Part shown: positions 12,401-26,523 of the stretch, piece by piece
Numbering within the stretch: position 1 is the first letter of the stretch
Layout: the number at the start of each line of letters is the position of its first letter
Assembly (NCBI RefSeq): GCF_902459465.1
Contig: NC_047063.1
Span: forward strand, 4,278,001 to 4,342,000
From: Asterias rubens
Taxonomy: Eukaryota > Echinodermata > Asteroidea > Forcipulatida > Asteriidae
Length of the DNA: 64,000 nucleotides
Direction: 5' to 3'
Program-made: the position numbers and the translations under genes
The notes under the pieces: model-generated
What the model saw: the letters and a program-made list of their open reading frames with translations, nothing else
The model's database searches: none
Told to the model about the DNA's origin: nothing

Positions 12401-15400
12401 ACCTGACTGCCCTTAGTGGTCACTAGCGTGGAAACAAAGTTCCACAACTTGGATCATGTTGAAAAACGGATATGGAAACACCCAACACTTAGCCATTATG
12501 TTCTTGAGTTTTTCGGTCTGGTCTTCTAACTCCAGCATCTTGTGCCCGAGTTCCAATTGACAGTGTTCCAATTTGATGTCAAGGCTTATATCAGCTGTGT
12601 TAATACATCAAGATTGTTTGAGGATCACCCTCCCAGCCTTTTTAAAATCATCGACTCTACCTTTTTGTATCCCATACAATGCAATTCAATCTAAGTCTCG
12701 TACTTTTAGAGGTAAAGAACTACCTTCCTGTGGTTAATTACCAGAGGTAAGTTTCTGCTGTCATCAGGATGCTGTCATAGGGAGGTATTCTATATCCATC
12801 TTGGGTTTCGGTGACCCCGACCTACATTGTGCATCCGTCTGTCGTCACATCACATAGTGGTGTAACCCCTTTCGCCTCAAAAAGAGAACAACAAGGAACG
12901 GTGGATGCAGAACCCTCTTGTGATTATATCTGCTTTCTTCTTCAGAGGAAAACTAGATGGGAATAGACCAAGAAAGAGAAGATTATGTTTTAGCTGGACA
13001 ACATAAAGAACTTATATATTGCCTTGATTCACTTAGAAGCCATTGCAAATTAAAGTCAACACTCTTTATGAGGATACCATGATATTGTAAATTTAGAAAA
13101 TAAGTTCAGATTTATAATTTGTTTTTACCCTTATACTGATATTAATTGGTGTCTACCTGGTATACACTGTTGTGAAAAAAATTCACAGGCAAATCACTCA
13201 GGTGGTGTTTGTCTGTGGATTTATTTCACAGATTTGTCACAGTGTATAGTGCTTAATACACATCGGTGTAAGGGTCAAAACACATTGAGCAGTTGCTTCA
13301 AGATCTGGGTTCTTTTACACATGGGACCTACGGCTTTACGCCCAATCCTTATAATTGTAATTAAAACTCAATTCAGCCTCTGGCCGTGACTTTTAAAATG
13401 TTTTAAAATACCAATAATGATTTAAAAGGACAACGCAATAATTGGTTAATTGTCTTGCTGAAGGACACAAGTGTCAAGACTGGGACTCGAACGCACACTC
13501 TGCTGATCAGTTACACCAGAGCTCAAGTCCTGTGCTCAGCCATGACATGCCACGTCTTTGGGCAGCTACCAATGTTGGCTGTGTGCTTGAACTTGAATTG
13601 CACCTGTTGCGTTACAACGACCCAATACTGCAGTAAAAGACTCTTGACAATGCACCATATCAGGGCTTGAATATGGGAGAAAAATCCACAAGACCGCAGA
13701 GCTTGTACCATTTGATAAAAATGTTTACTGGACTAGAATTGTATTAAGACCAGAATCAACAGAAATTTTTTGAGTCCTGACAACATGCATTTGAATAAGG
13801 GATAAAAAGGGTAGCGACAAGTTCTTAAACGGCCGTTTAAAACCAGCAGGGTCATTGCTGTGTGATCGCACGGCAACAACCTGCAAGGTTTTGAACGAGC
13901 CGCTACTCTTTTATTCCCATTCATAAATGCCTTTTTGGTTAATAGGCGTAATAAGTGTGCACAATTAACCCAGCTAGCTAAGTATGTTGCCGAGTACTCC
14001 TCAATGAATACAAGATTTTCACTCTACGGGAAGGGTGCGGCTTCCTATAGTGTATGTCCCAGTGAAAAATAATGATAGAATGAATTACTTGTTTACCGTC
14101 ATGTTTCCCTAACCAAACTAATTGGAATGGTTCAATTAACGAGATTTGATCAATCTTTGCAGGGAACATGGCCAGGTAAGATTCTTACTTGGCACACAAT
14201 ATGATTAACCCCTCCAAAGTGTAGAACCTTTTAAATTATGTGAGGCCGATTTGTTCATATATTTATTTATTTATTTATTTGGTTTAAACTCACAACACTA
14301 ACTGAAAGAACTAATTCTGAAATAGGAGTCCCCTGCACTGTTATTTATCAAGACCAAATATTAAAAAATAAACAATGATTTCAATATTTTTCGTCTTCTG
14401 AAACCAACACAGTATTACTGTAATCAAAATATAATATAACTTACACAATTTACTCTTTGGGTGTCCCAGCCCAAAACCCTTGCACAATACATTTGAAGGC
14501 ATTTAACAGCATTGAGAGGGAGGGACACATGTTGCTTCATGCAGAGCTGTGCTGGGATGTGCCTCCCCATTCTGAACAGTAATGCTGAAGTTCACCCAAG
14601 CATGAAATTCTTCTTTTTACTTCTTGCTGCACGAGGGCAGTCTTTACATTAGCACAACATTAGCATAATATTAGCATAACTTTGGACTCCATGTATGAGA
14701 AACTTTGTATGAGGATAAAGATAACTTGCAGCAAAAAGGAAATAAAACGGACTGAGAGGAAAGAATGATATAACACTGTTTGTATACAGAATTTCAAATT
14801 CTGTCACTGTATTGACACATAACTTTTAATATAACTTTGGGCTCTTCCATAATAAGAAATTGAAATTACAAATGAGATCTCTCCATTTTAAAAAATCGAA
14901 TTTTTTTTTTTAACCATATGACAAAGGATTGTTTAGGTTTCGAATAATTTTGAGACATTTCAATTTCTGTTTTTGTAATACTGTGTTCTATTAAACAAAA
15001 ATAGTAAAACCCAAAAATTATTACTTCATTCTATTTTTGTAGTGTTTGGAATTTGTAATTTACTGACGTTTGCACTGTGTACTTCAGGCAAATCACTCGG
15101 GTGATAACAATCTGTTTGTTTTTTAATTATTATTATTCTGTATCTCAAAACAAATTTCACATCAACTAAAGTGGTTCTTACAGTTACACAAGTTTCATTA
15201 CAACACCTGTATGTTAGGAAACAATATACTCTCAGACCTTCTGAAGACTATGAGTAAAATATGTACACAAAAAGTTCACAATCAAACAACCATCAGTTTG
15301 GGTTAGGTCACACTATACCTTTTTTTTATTTTAGTATCAAAAGTTCATCTGCTTCGAAACCCGCATGAGATTTATAGGGACCCTTGGTCTATGATAAGAT

Positions 15401-18400
15401 GGTGCCCAGAAGCAATGCCGCTTGGCAGGATTTCCCTTTGGAGCGGGGTCTAGAGGGTCTAAATCATCATTGGAAGTCTTAAAGTATCAAAATTGTCACC
15501 TCTAAATTGAGCATCTTAAAGGCAGTGGACACTATTGGTAATTGTCAAAGACTTTGAAAATTGGAGCTCAATCGGTCATCGAACTTGCGAGATAATAATG
15601 AAAGAAAAAACACCCTTGTCACACAAAGTTGTGTGCGTTTAAATGGTTGATTTCGAGACCTCAAGTTCTAAATCTGAGGCCTCGAAATCAAATTCATGGA
15701 AAATTACGTCTTTCTCTAAAACTGTGGCACTTCAGAGGGAGCCGTTTCTCACAATGTTTTATACCATCAACCTCTTCCCATTACTCGTCACCAAGTAAGG
15801 TTTAATGCCAATAATTATTTTGAGTAATTACCAATACTGTCCACTGCCTTTAAGCATGAGGAATAATTCATACAGTGGTCCAACCTAGGTATCTCTATGG
15901 TCCAACATAGAGATATATGGGCCCCTGCATTCATGAAGCAATAAGCCCAACAATGCACTCAGCACAAACCACGCTTAGCAAAACCAGTGCCCTGAAGTAA
16001 ATTGTTACCGATATAAGAGATGTTAAATTTGCATCAGGATAAAGAATATTAATTGGGTAAAAACCAAAATTAATATAAATTGTAACCGTTTAAAATCTGT
16101 AAACAGGGCCAGGGTACATGGAGAGATGACTTTCTCTTTAAAAGAAATTTTAAACTCTTAACAATTATTGTTACTTCACTTATCCTTCTGTTTGTTGCGA
16201 TTTGAATAATAATAATAATAATAACCCGTTTTTATATAGCGCTTTTCAAACCCGGAGAGGGCGTCCCAAAGCGCTTCACATTATTACCCCTGGTCACTGG
16301 GCCTTAAATCACTCCTTAAACCATCTCAGCTCCCTGGTGGGGAGTATACAGCCTTGTGCAACATTAATATGCGCTACTCGGCTAAATCAATCACAAGAAC
16401 CATCTCTGCCCTCGCAGGTACCCATTTACCCCTGGGTGGAGAGAAGCAATTATAGTTAAGTGTCTTGCTCAGGGACACAAGTTTCACGACCGTGATTCGA
16501 ACCCACACTCTGCTGAACAGAAGCACCAGAGCTTGAGTTCGGTGTTCTTATCCACTCGGCCACGACATGAAGCATAAACACTTCCTAAAGTTGCCACACA
16601 ACCCACTGCCCCAATTTTGTTGTGCCACTTTTCATCTAGTATGCCTTCATTCACCCATGTTGTCCCACTTTCTTCCCCCTTTCTTGTTTCCATTTTCCCC
16701 CCTTCTTAGTTCTTTCTAGAATTTGAGGAAACAAGTTGGCAGCCTTCCCAGATGGTCTTTATTCCTGCAAACACTTGTTTGTTCTCGCGTGTGTCTTACT
16801 CCTTTGAAGTGCAAATCGATCACTAGTTATACTTGGAGAAATGTGGAAGTCATACTGGAGGTGTTGATTTCAATTACCACTTGAGGTTATATGCACATGT
16901 TAGACATTAGCTTTATTGGGAATACTTGTAGTTGACCCCAAGCGTTTACTGCCAAGTCATGTTAAAGCATAATGGATGGACAGCTGTGTCATTTGGACAT
17001 TAAAACTTGCAGTTGGTGTCTGCCAATCACATGCGAGTGGAAATTGATTAAGCCTCATATGTCTGACTTAATTATTCATGCTGCTAACTACGCTGTGTGT
17101 ACAGATTCAAGGGAGGTAAAATTGAGCACATGTTTCATCATGGATTGGTGAAACGATTGTTAAGCACATTGCTGGGCTTGTAACGCTAAAAACGTTTAGT
17201 TTGGGGGATGATAATGGTTTGTTTGTCCCAGGCAGGTGGTTACAGCATAGAGGTGAAACATTAAAAGAACAAGTTGGAGGGGAAGAGGTTTGAGTTTTTG
17301 TTCTTCCCTGAGCAGAAATTTAAAGCTGCAAAGTATACGTACACCAAGTTGCTTTTGCGTCATGTGGAATAACTCTTTATGAGTCCCATGTGTAAGACAA
17401 CAACTATTAACACGATTAAAAATTTTAGCAGACATTTTTATTTAATCTATAAGCCAATTTGCTGGATTGACAATCACCCCTTCCCTTACGTTGTATGCTA
17501 ATTACATTCACACATGCATACAGTATACAATTGTTGCACGCTGTGACGGGGTCCATATCGTTTTGTACACCAATCAACATCACTTATGTTACTCATCGCG
17601 CTGTGCAGCCATGGTACATGCATATATTTTGCATGTCACGTGATTGGTACTCGACCAATAAAACTTCACAATTTGTTACCGAGGTATAACATTTACAAAT
17701 GGATGTGACATGGTATTTCGCCAGGTAACCTTTTTTTGGTAAGCATAACTTTCTTTTGCTTAGAAACTGGGTCTTATTCAGTAATTTTCTGTCATATTGG
17801 CAAAAGCATTTCACTGTCAGATTAAAGTTTGAGCTTTTGTCAAATCTTAGACTTTAAAATCCCTTCCTAAAAGACAGTTTTCATTGTGAGATAGGATTAA
17901 CAGCTTTCTGTCGGTGTTTAGACTCCACAACACTTGAGATCAAGTGACAGGTGAAAGTTATTATTGTTGCCAAAAGGTCACAGTCAAGTACAGGGACCAA
18001 AGTAGTGCTGTAGTTGTTACTCATCTTTTGTCAGTGTTTATGCTAGCCTTTTCTGTGTTAAGAGTTAGCATGGGGCGTGTCAAGGGGAGAAAAGTGCATT
18101 GTGAAGCATTTACTCAGAACAGGTGACTGCGGGTTGTTTAAAGAAACAAAGTGTGGAGTCACCTGAACCAGGAATTATTATTTAAAACAAGTGAATTTTT
18201 TAAAATGTTCAAAAGCTTTATTGACGACTTTTACATAAACTGAAAACCTTATTTTTTGTTTGTTGGTTCAGATGATCTCCCCGTCAAGGGAACCTGGCAA
18301 ACTTCCACAAGTTAGGGGATATAAACGGAAAATCTCTCTCATACAAAGTTTGGTTGAATGATTGTCTATGATTGTGAGTTGCACAAACCTAGCAATTGTG

Positions 18401-21400
18401 ATTCAGTAACTAGTCAACAATACTTATTCTAGTCATTGTGGAATTAGTGGTTACCTTGTAGGATTCGAACCCACAACCTTGTGATTGTAATTCCTTCAGT
18501 CTAACCACTTGAACTAGCAAGCCACAATGGTACTGTTCTATTAACAAACAACTAGAAGAACAAGTAGGATTTACTGGGTCTGGATTATGTGCGATGAGAG
18601 TAGAGATTAGGAATCAGGTGTAGACTAATTTACACTGCCTTCAATTTGTTTTCAAAAGGGACGTGTAGTTCAGGTCAGCTAATGGGAATAGTCATCTAGA
18701 GCCGCCCTCGTGTGCCCAGGGCAGTCCATGTTGGATCAGGAAGTATGTTCTTCATTAGCTCTCAGCAAAATGTTTTTTTTTTAATATTGTTGGTGGGTTT
18801 TTTTTTTGTAGAGGGGAAGGTAGGTTTTTACACGAGGAAGGAAAGGGGGAATCGGATGTGGGAAACATCATTCATGTTGAGTTAATGATAGAGACATTGC
18901 TACAGGTACGTGTGTGCACAATGTACATTTACATGTCCACACGTACACGTACTTGGTCCATATAAAAAATGTAATAGCAGAAAGAATGGGAGTCTTTTGA
19001 GACGCTGAGGGCAGCAAAGATAAAAATTTTTGTTTGCAGTTCTGAGGGTACTGCGTGCAAAGATCTGAGCAAACGCACTATTGGCGAAAATTGTGAAAAA
19101 GGACTGTCACAAACATTATTATTACGTTTTTCTGAAAAATCACATGAAAAGATATTAACATCATAGGGAGACCCCAAGATAGAACTATACAATGTAGATA
19201 GCTCAGTTGTTAGAGCATTGGCAAAGTATGGCAGTGGTCAATTGTTTCTAGCATAGAGTAAAGACAGAGAGTCTCTGTCCTTACTCTACGCTCCTAGTTA
19301 TGTTGTATTTATTCAACTTAAAATTATTAAACCAAAATGCACTTGAAATTTAAAAAGCAATGCAGAAAAAAATCTCAACATCATAACGGAAAGCTGTGAT
19401 TATTTTCTAATTTTTAAAAGCTTGTCGCAAAGCTAGCCAACACCTGACCTTCGCGTAAATACATTGTAAATGCTAAAATAATTTTTCGTCTCACTGAGAC
19501 AACTATTATTTCTGTGAAATTGTGCATTACTCTTTCCTCAAAAAGAAGAGCACCTTGGCAATTTATATTTTTTAGGAAAGCTTTCTACCATCATTATCTT
19601 TAAACTTTGTAAGTTTAATGTAAATCTAGGGACGTAAAACACAACACCTAAACCCTTTAAATCCCACAATCATCTGGGCTGCCAGGCTAGGCAGCTCACA
19701 GGCTCATCTGGTCGGTTCCCATAATATGTTCCTCCCTCTCTCTCTTTCTAGGGTTAGCCCCTGGCCCACCATGCCTTGATGCTTTAATCAGGCTTCCTGT
19801 TAGAAACTTGCCGCATGTTGTGAGTCATCCTAGAGGTTAGGATCAGCTGATCTCAAGGCTTTAGGCTTGGGCAATGTCTCTAACGGAGGAGTTGATTTTA
19901 TGGGCTTAGTGTCGCCTTTTGGAGAATTATTTACAAAGGTTTTTATTCAAGATTTGACCCACTTAAAAATTGTGATATATCACTGGGTTAGCAATCAAGA
20001 GTCCAGCATTCTCCTTAAGACGATCAGAGCATACTGATCGAAATGTTGAGTCGTTAAAAAACCCCGGCTCTTTTCAGAACCCACACACTACTCGAATAAA
20101 GATATTATCACATGGTGTTACTAAAAACCTCTCTTAGCAATCAAATGTTAATGAATTTCAATCCCGAATGATGGCAAGAAGAATGATATAAATACATGTA
20201 GGTTACGTGTAAAAACAAAAAAAACATCAGCAGAACGGTAACACACAAAAAAGGGCAACCAAGATTTATCGTGTTATGACCTTTGGGGAATCTGGTCAAT
20301 AACGCCTTTTAAAAAGCCTCAATGCCCTTATCAAAATGCTAAATTAACATTTAATACAATAATAATAATAAGACTTGTAATGCGCACGTATCCACCCTGC
20401 TGGGTGTTCAAGGCACAGATAATAGACTCCCCTCAAGAAGTTCCCAACCCATGAAGGTCAACAGTGTATTGCCTTAACCATGGGAAAGGTGTATCAAGAA
20501 CAATAGCAGTCAAATCAAAGCAGTACACATATAGATAGAAATGACATACTTAAATACATTCAAGATTTTATTAAATTTTCTTCAGATATAAAGAAATCCT
20601 ATACTTTGATCTCATTCTCAAGCCCTGAGGGTATTTTTCCCATAAAGCTCCTTGGAATCTAACTTCAGTGGTTACAAAAAGGTGGAAATGCCATAATTTG
20701 TATACTCTTAAAGTTTACATCCTTAGAGTTTCAGAAATTAGGTTTGGCCTCTTTTCCAACAGAAAATTCCAATAAAACGAGCTGGAACTACACAGAGTTT
20801 GTGTCTTTGCATCCTTACTCTGATAGGATATGAAGACAGTTATGATGAGCACACTTGATTTTTGGCCTCTTTTCCAACAGAAAATTCCAATAAAACGAGC
20901 TGGAACTACACAGAGTTTGTGTCTTTGCATCCTTACTCTGATAGGATATGAAGACAGTTATGATGAGCACACTTGATTTTGTCCGGTACATGTATATATT
21001 CATCATAAATTTCAAGACATGTGCCAAAGGAGCATGAGGGAGTAAATGTAATTTAAGTTTCCTGTTTTTGTTTTTATGTAGCAACTTCATTCATCCCCAA
21101 AAGGTAAATAACAGATAACGGACTTGGGAAGCTGCTTCCCTGAGCAGACAGATGCTTTCAGGAAACTTCTGTCGCAATACAGAAGGCATTAAAGGGGAGT
21201 TTATACATGTAAATCCACGTTACTCATAGGCCTGGGCAGCTAGTGAAGTTTAGTACTCGACTAGTCGTGCCCGAAATAGTCGCAACTTGGACACTAATTG
21301 CGACTATTTTTTTATTTTAAAGATGCATTGCGGCATAACATAGAATGATGCCAATTGTTGGCACCCTCGCTCAGTGTGCGGAACTCACATTTTTCAAACC

Positions 21401-24400
21401 TGGCTTCTCTGCCAACTTAATCCTTTGGGATATTCCGTGCTACATTTAGCTGTACACCTCCTTGCTTTAGTTAGCTGCCCCAGAGGTTTCCGTTTTGGGG
21501 GGTGGCTATAAAAGGTTTTGATACCTTCTGTAGGTCAGGTTTTTGGCCATGACATGAATCCCTACTCACTGTGAATGAAGATGTATTGTAGAAGTTTCAA
21601 CTTCATCAGTCGTCAAGTTTTTGAGAAAAAAAGTTTAAATCACTAAGCATTGTTTAAAGAGAGTCGCCTAAGTTGTTGTACATGGTAAAATCATTTCTGA
21701 GAAGTTGTTTTACTCATTTCTAAAAAGAAAAACTACAGCACCTCAGCAAATGACATTTTAAGGGACTTAACCACTATTATCTGTAAACCGTGTAAGTTTA
21801 ATGTTTAGATTTTTGGGGTTGAACAAAGAATTGACTAGAGTGGGATTCGAACCAACGACCTCCGGATTAACGTGCCGGCGCTCTACCAACTGAGCTATCT
21901 AGCCCTATATTGGCGGTGTCCCTATTTTGTCAATATCTTTACGATATAACCTGGGAAGTGGCAGCCAGGGGATCACCTTAAGGGGATGCGACTTTTTGTT
22001 TCAGATATCAATATAAACCACAAGGGAAACTGACTGGGTAAATTTTGAAATGATTTTTGGGGTTGAACAAAGAATTGACTAGAGTGAGATTCGAACCACA
22101 ACCTCCGGATTAAGTTCAATGTTTAATATTCTGTGGACGTTTGTGTTTTGTACCATTCAAATGGTACCCAAACCCTTTAAATTACCTGTAAGGTATGGTG
22201 TATGTTTGAGCTGCATACTGTGAAGGGTAGATGGAGTTGCACTTTATAAATTTTTTCAAAGATGACAGCATAGTTGATAACATCAGGGGATTGTTTATCG
22301 TCAGAGTTGACTGACAGACATGGAGCTCGAGATCTCATGGTTGTAATCAATACTGTACCCTCCCCTCTACATGTTGTACATAGCGTGCAGAATACACACT
22401 CTATACAATGCAGCTTGCAAAACAGGTACTCTTATATCTTTTGAGCAACTTTGCGTTTCCGCTGCCGTTGAATGTCAAGTATTACAGAGCTGATGTTATC
22501 CTACTGAAGGAGCTGCGAGCTGGTTGACTGACGGAAAGCTGCTTTGGCCAGGGTCTGGGTGTCACACCCACTACCTGGATTGTATCCTGGATCGTAATAA
22601 CAGGCGCTGAGTGAGTGTTCAAAGGGGCAGTGTTGCTGGATCTAATTTTGGTATGATAGACTGGGGGTTAAAACTGCTCAGGTTCAGTGGGTTGGTCTGC
22701 TATGGATACTGTGGTTGTGAGGTTTGCTTAGACTAGGGACAAAGGAAAGAGCAAGAGATGTCTCTATACAGAGCTACAAACAAATGGATACTGTGGTAGT
22801 GAAACTAGATACAATGCACTGTTACATCAATCATCATTGTGTTTTGATGACAAGAGGCGCGGTAACCACGCCTGGATGTACGTGATCTTTCAGGTAGCCT
22901 GCCTGAATATCTGGTGTGACACTTCCAGGCTCGTGAATAACGCACGGATGCCAGGCTTGCCCGCCTGCCAGATGTAGCTTTGACGCCGCATCCCAAATCA
23001 CATGGACGGAGACTCACAGTTAACACACTCTTACACAACATTGTGAATAGCACAACATTACATGCATGTACAAACATGTCTAGTACTACATGCACTACTT
23101 TCTTGAATATAGAATACCGTACATCTTGTGTTACATAAAACAAATTCACGATAGCTTTTGCCAACCATCTTTACCACCTTATTGAGAAAAAAAAGTTATT
23201 TTGAGCTAGGCTTACTCCTCAAATCATTACGACCGAAACCACAGGGAAATTTTCAGGGATATCTAGGTACGGACAACCCCCCTCCCTAACCCTCTGTCAT
23301 TCCATCGGACAAGAGTACAGCTCTTGTCTCTCCCAATTTCCCACCAACATGCTGGTAGTCATCTTCAAGAAGCACCTTGCATCTTTGTGATGGAGAATGT
23401 AACCTCCTTCCCCCACCCCCGAAAGAAAATCTTTCTGTGGACCAGCTGTTAGTATCTGTATGTCTATTCTTGTCAGAGAGGCAGCACTAACAACATAAGG
23501 AGTCCTAATCCAATGTAGATAGCGGTTATTCAATCTCTCGTCGCCTGGGTTCAGCCCCTGCCTCTTGGAGGAAACCGTCTGATGCCCAGGAACGGGGAAG
23601 ATTTGTGAAGACCTAACCTATAGGAAGGTCTCTCCAAAGGAATCCAGCAAGTTTCTGCCCCCCCCTCCCCCAAACTGTTAAAACGAAGGTATCACTCGTA
23701 AAATTGATGGCACTGAAACCCTTTGGTTAGACAGACCATTTCACAAGACTAAAAGGTGATCTTATATACTGATGATCGGTGAAGTTTCATGTCAGAATTC
23801 AATCAAACTTTCATATGAAGAAGGAAATTATATACCTCAAATACTGCCGAGTGCCCCAAGTTCCAAAAGTATTTCGTTTTGCTGTAGTGAAGTGCCAAAG
23901 GAAAGAAGAGTATCATGCAGTATGCTTTTTGTGTGTTATTATGAAGGTGGGCGTCATTGACAAGAAAAAGAGACAATGTTTCCATATGTGTGTTCAAACA
24001 GTTTCTAGAAGTTTTATATACTTGAGCGCTGCAAACTCATCATTTCAATTTAAAGCCATGACAACTGGTGTTCGGGATGATGTGCTTAATACATGATTAA
24101 TGTAAGCTCGTTAGTGTCTCCCCTGAGGATGTGACGTGGATCAGGTCAAACCCAGGGGCTGCTCTGCTGCTCACTAAGGCAGGATATGTGAGAGGATATC
24201 TTGTTAAAAATTGTGTCCTTGAAATTTGCTTGAACTTGCTTGGGATTAGGGTGGGTGGTAAAGATCAAACTTCAAAGACATGGTATGATGTCCTCCTGTA
24301 GGTGATTAAAACTACACAAGAGCGAGAGGACAAGGCAATTTTCCTTTGTCAGAGGGATTTCCATTTGAAGGGACACCAAGGCCAAGACATTTTCGATTCC

Positions 24401-26492
24401 AGACCGGACTGAGATGTAAAAGCTTGAGGTGACTCTGATACCAAAAGAAGGCCCTGATAACTAAGTCCATCTGACAAGCCTGTCATCCTCATGAATGGAG
24501 TTGGATTACCGATGCATAATGCTTACTTTGTTAAAATCTGTTTCTTAGTACTTAGGTTAAAAAAAAAAAAAAAACAGTTAATGGTCTGATGTTGTGACCC
24601 TAGCAAAGTCTTTCGTGAAGGCTACAAGCCTAGAATTGTGTAATGCACTGTAAAAATCCCACCAAAGTTGTGGAAATGAAGGGTTGTCTTATAGTGACTC
24701 TGGCATAGTTTGGTATCACGCTTCACTCCACTTACTGTAAAAACCCATTCAGTAAATCAATCAAAAGGTTTGTTGTGATGAATATTTATGTAGAAAGCGC
24801 AATGTCAATTTATAATTGAGTATAATATATATATTTGTAACACATTGGGAATAATTGACGAATTTGAAAATGTCCCGGTTTATGGAAGGTTTTTCCCTAT
24901 TATGCTCTTATTTAATTCTTAACATCTCTCTGATTGTGTACAAAACCTCCCTGATTGCAAGATGCACATGCTGGCAGCTTTGCAAATAATGGCAAATAAT
25001 TAAATAAATAAAGGGGCATAGAGAGAAGAAAAATACAAATTGTAACCAAGTCTGAAATGATATAATACTGACCGCATGTTGTGAGACTACAGGGTAAACG
25101 CTACTTAATTCTTTAAAGTTGGCACTCTTGCAATCTCTTATCATCCCCTCTCCACTAAACATTTGTTTGGCAGAGATAAATGTGCACCTGGTCCAATACT
25201 CTTCTCTTTAACTTTAAGAGACAGCTAACCTCAATGTATACTGCCTACGTCAACTATAACCTTTTTACAGTAATGTGGACTTTTTAGGGGGCAGGAGCAG
25301 GACGTTGTTTTTTCCCCTGTAGTTTCCCAAAAAGAAAGAAACCGCACAGCAACTGCCCCTACAGCCTGTTGCAGAAATATGAACTACGTATAAGGTGCTT
25401 CTAGTAGATTTTGGGGATGAACAAAGAAATATTGACTAGAGTGGGACTGGAACCACAATGACCACCAGGTTAAAAAGCGGACATGCTATCAACTGTATGC
25501 ATTATACCTTTCACTGTAATTTCATTTCATCAATCAACCTTGTTCTTGTTATAAACTAAAACCAATTAGTTTATATTTGAAAGGGTCCAGGCTCTGTATA
25601 AGCCTAGGCTTTTTCCTGGTGCCCTCCTCTTACCACTATTTGTTCCTTTTCATTGTATGTTTTATGATTATTGACTGTGATATTTGGAAATAAAAACAAA
25701 CAAACAAACAAACTGAGCTAGCTAGCTCTATGTTGCCAGTCTCCCTAGGAGTAGGAGTTTACACAAACACAAGATTACATTGGAATCCAGTTGGTATCTC
25801 GTATCTACCAAGCACCTATCAAGTAATTTACATTTGCGAGGTACTCACCCTATGTTTTACATCATGCACAGAGCAGCCAGCTCTCCCTGACTCTTCAGAA
25901 AATTCCCTGAAAGTAGACAAGTGTTTCCATATTCTGATTAACAAATTTGAAAATCTCCATTATCATGGAAACATTTTCCCTGTTATGTTGAATGTAATTC
26001 TAAACATCATTGATTTACAAAATTTCCCTGATGCATGCTGAAATGTTGGCAGCTCTGCATGCATACAGTACACTTCTACCACAAAATGATCGGATCTTAC
26101 CACTTTAATCAGTTTGCAACTCAAAACCTCTGTGACGTAACCCAACTGGCTTTACTCACAATCGCATGATTTCCAGCTAACTGTATGCAAAATTACTAGG
26201 AAAGTAAGTTTGCTATATTTAGTCCCATCAGGTTTCCCAAGTAATATTCTACCCACCCAGAGTTGTCAGCAAGTGCCCTTTAATCATATGGAAGTTATTT
26301 ACTCACAAACAGGTCCCACATTTCACTAACCCCAGACCCATCATCACCAACCCCCCCCCCTCCTTCACAAGAGTCCCCCTCCCCTTCTCAAGGTCCCCAA
26401 TCCCTTATCCCTTGCCCCCATCAATTTGACTTGATTCAAACAGGAAACTTGCCACTCTCTAGCTGTATTTAGCATAATAAATGCCCCCATCT

Positions 26493-26523
<31 letters not shown>

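Noticed and set aside
21838..21905. True tRNA gene on the - strand (TAGCTCAGTTGGTAGAGC, GGTTCGAATCC)
   Set aside because: The acceptor stem cannot be closed, the sequence continues into a repeated tail, and other copies occur; it is the head of a SINE.
23779..24096. 105-codon open frame inside SAMTOR intron 1
   Set aside because: No recognisable domain, no supporting splice context, and typical of chance frames in AT-rich DNA.
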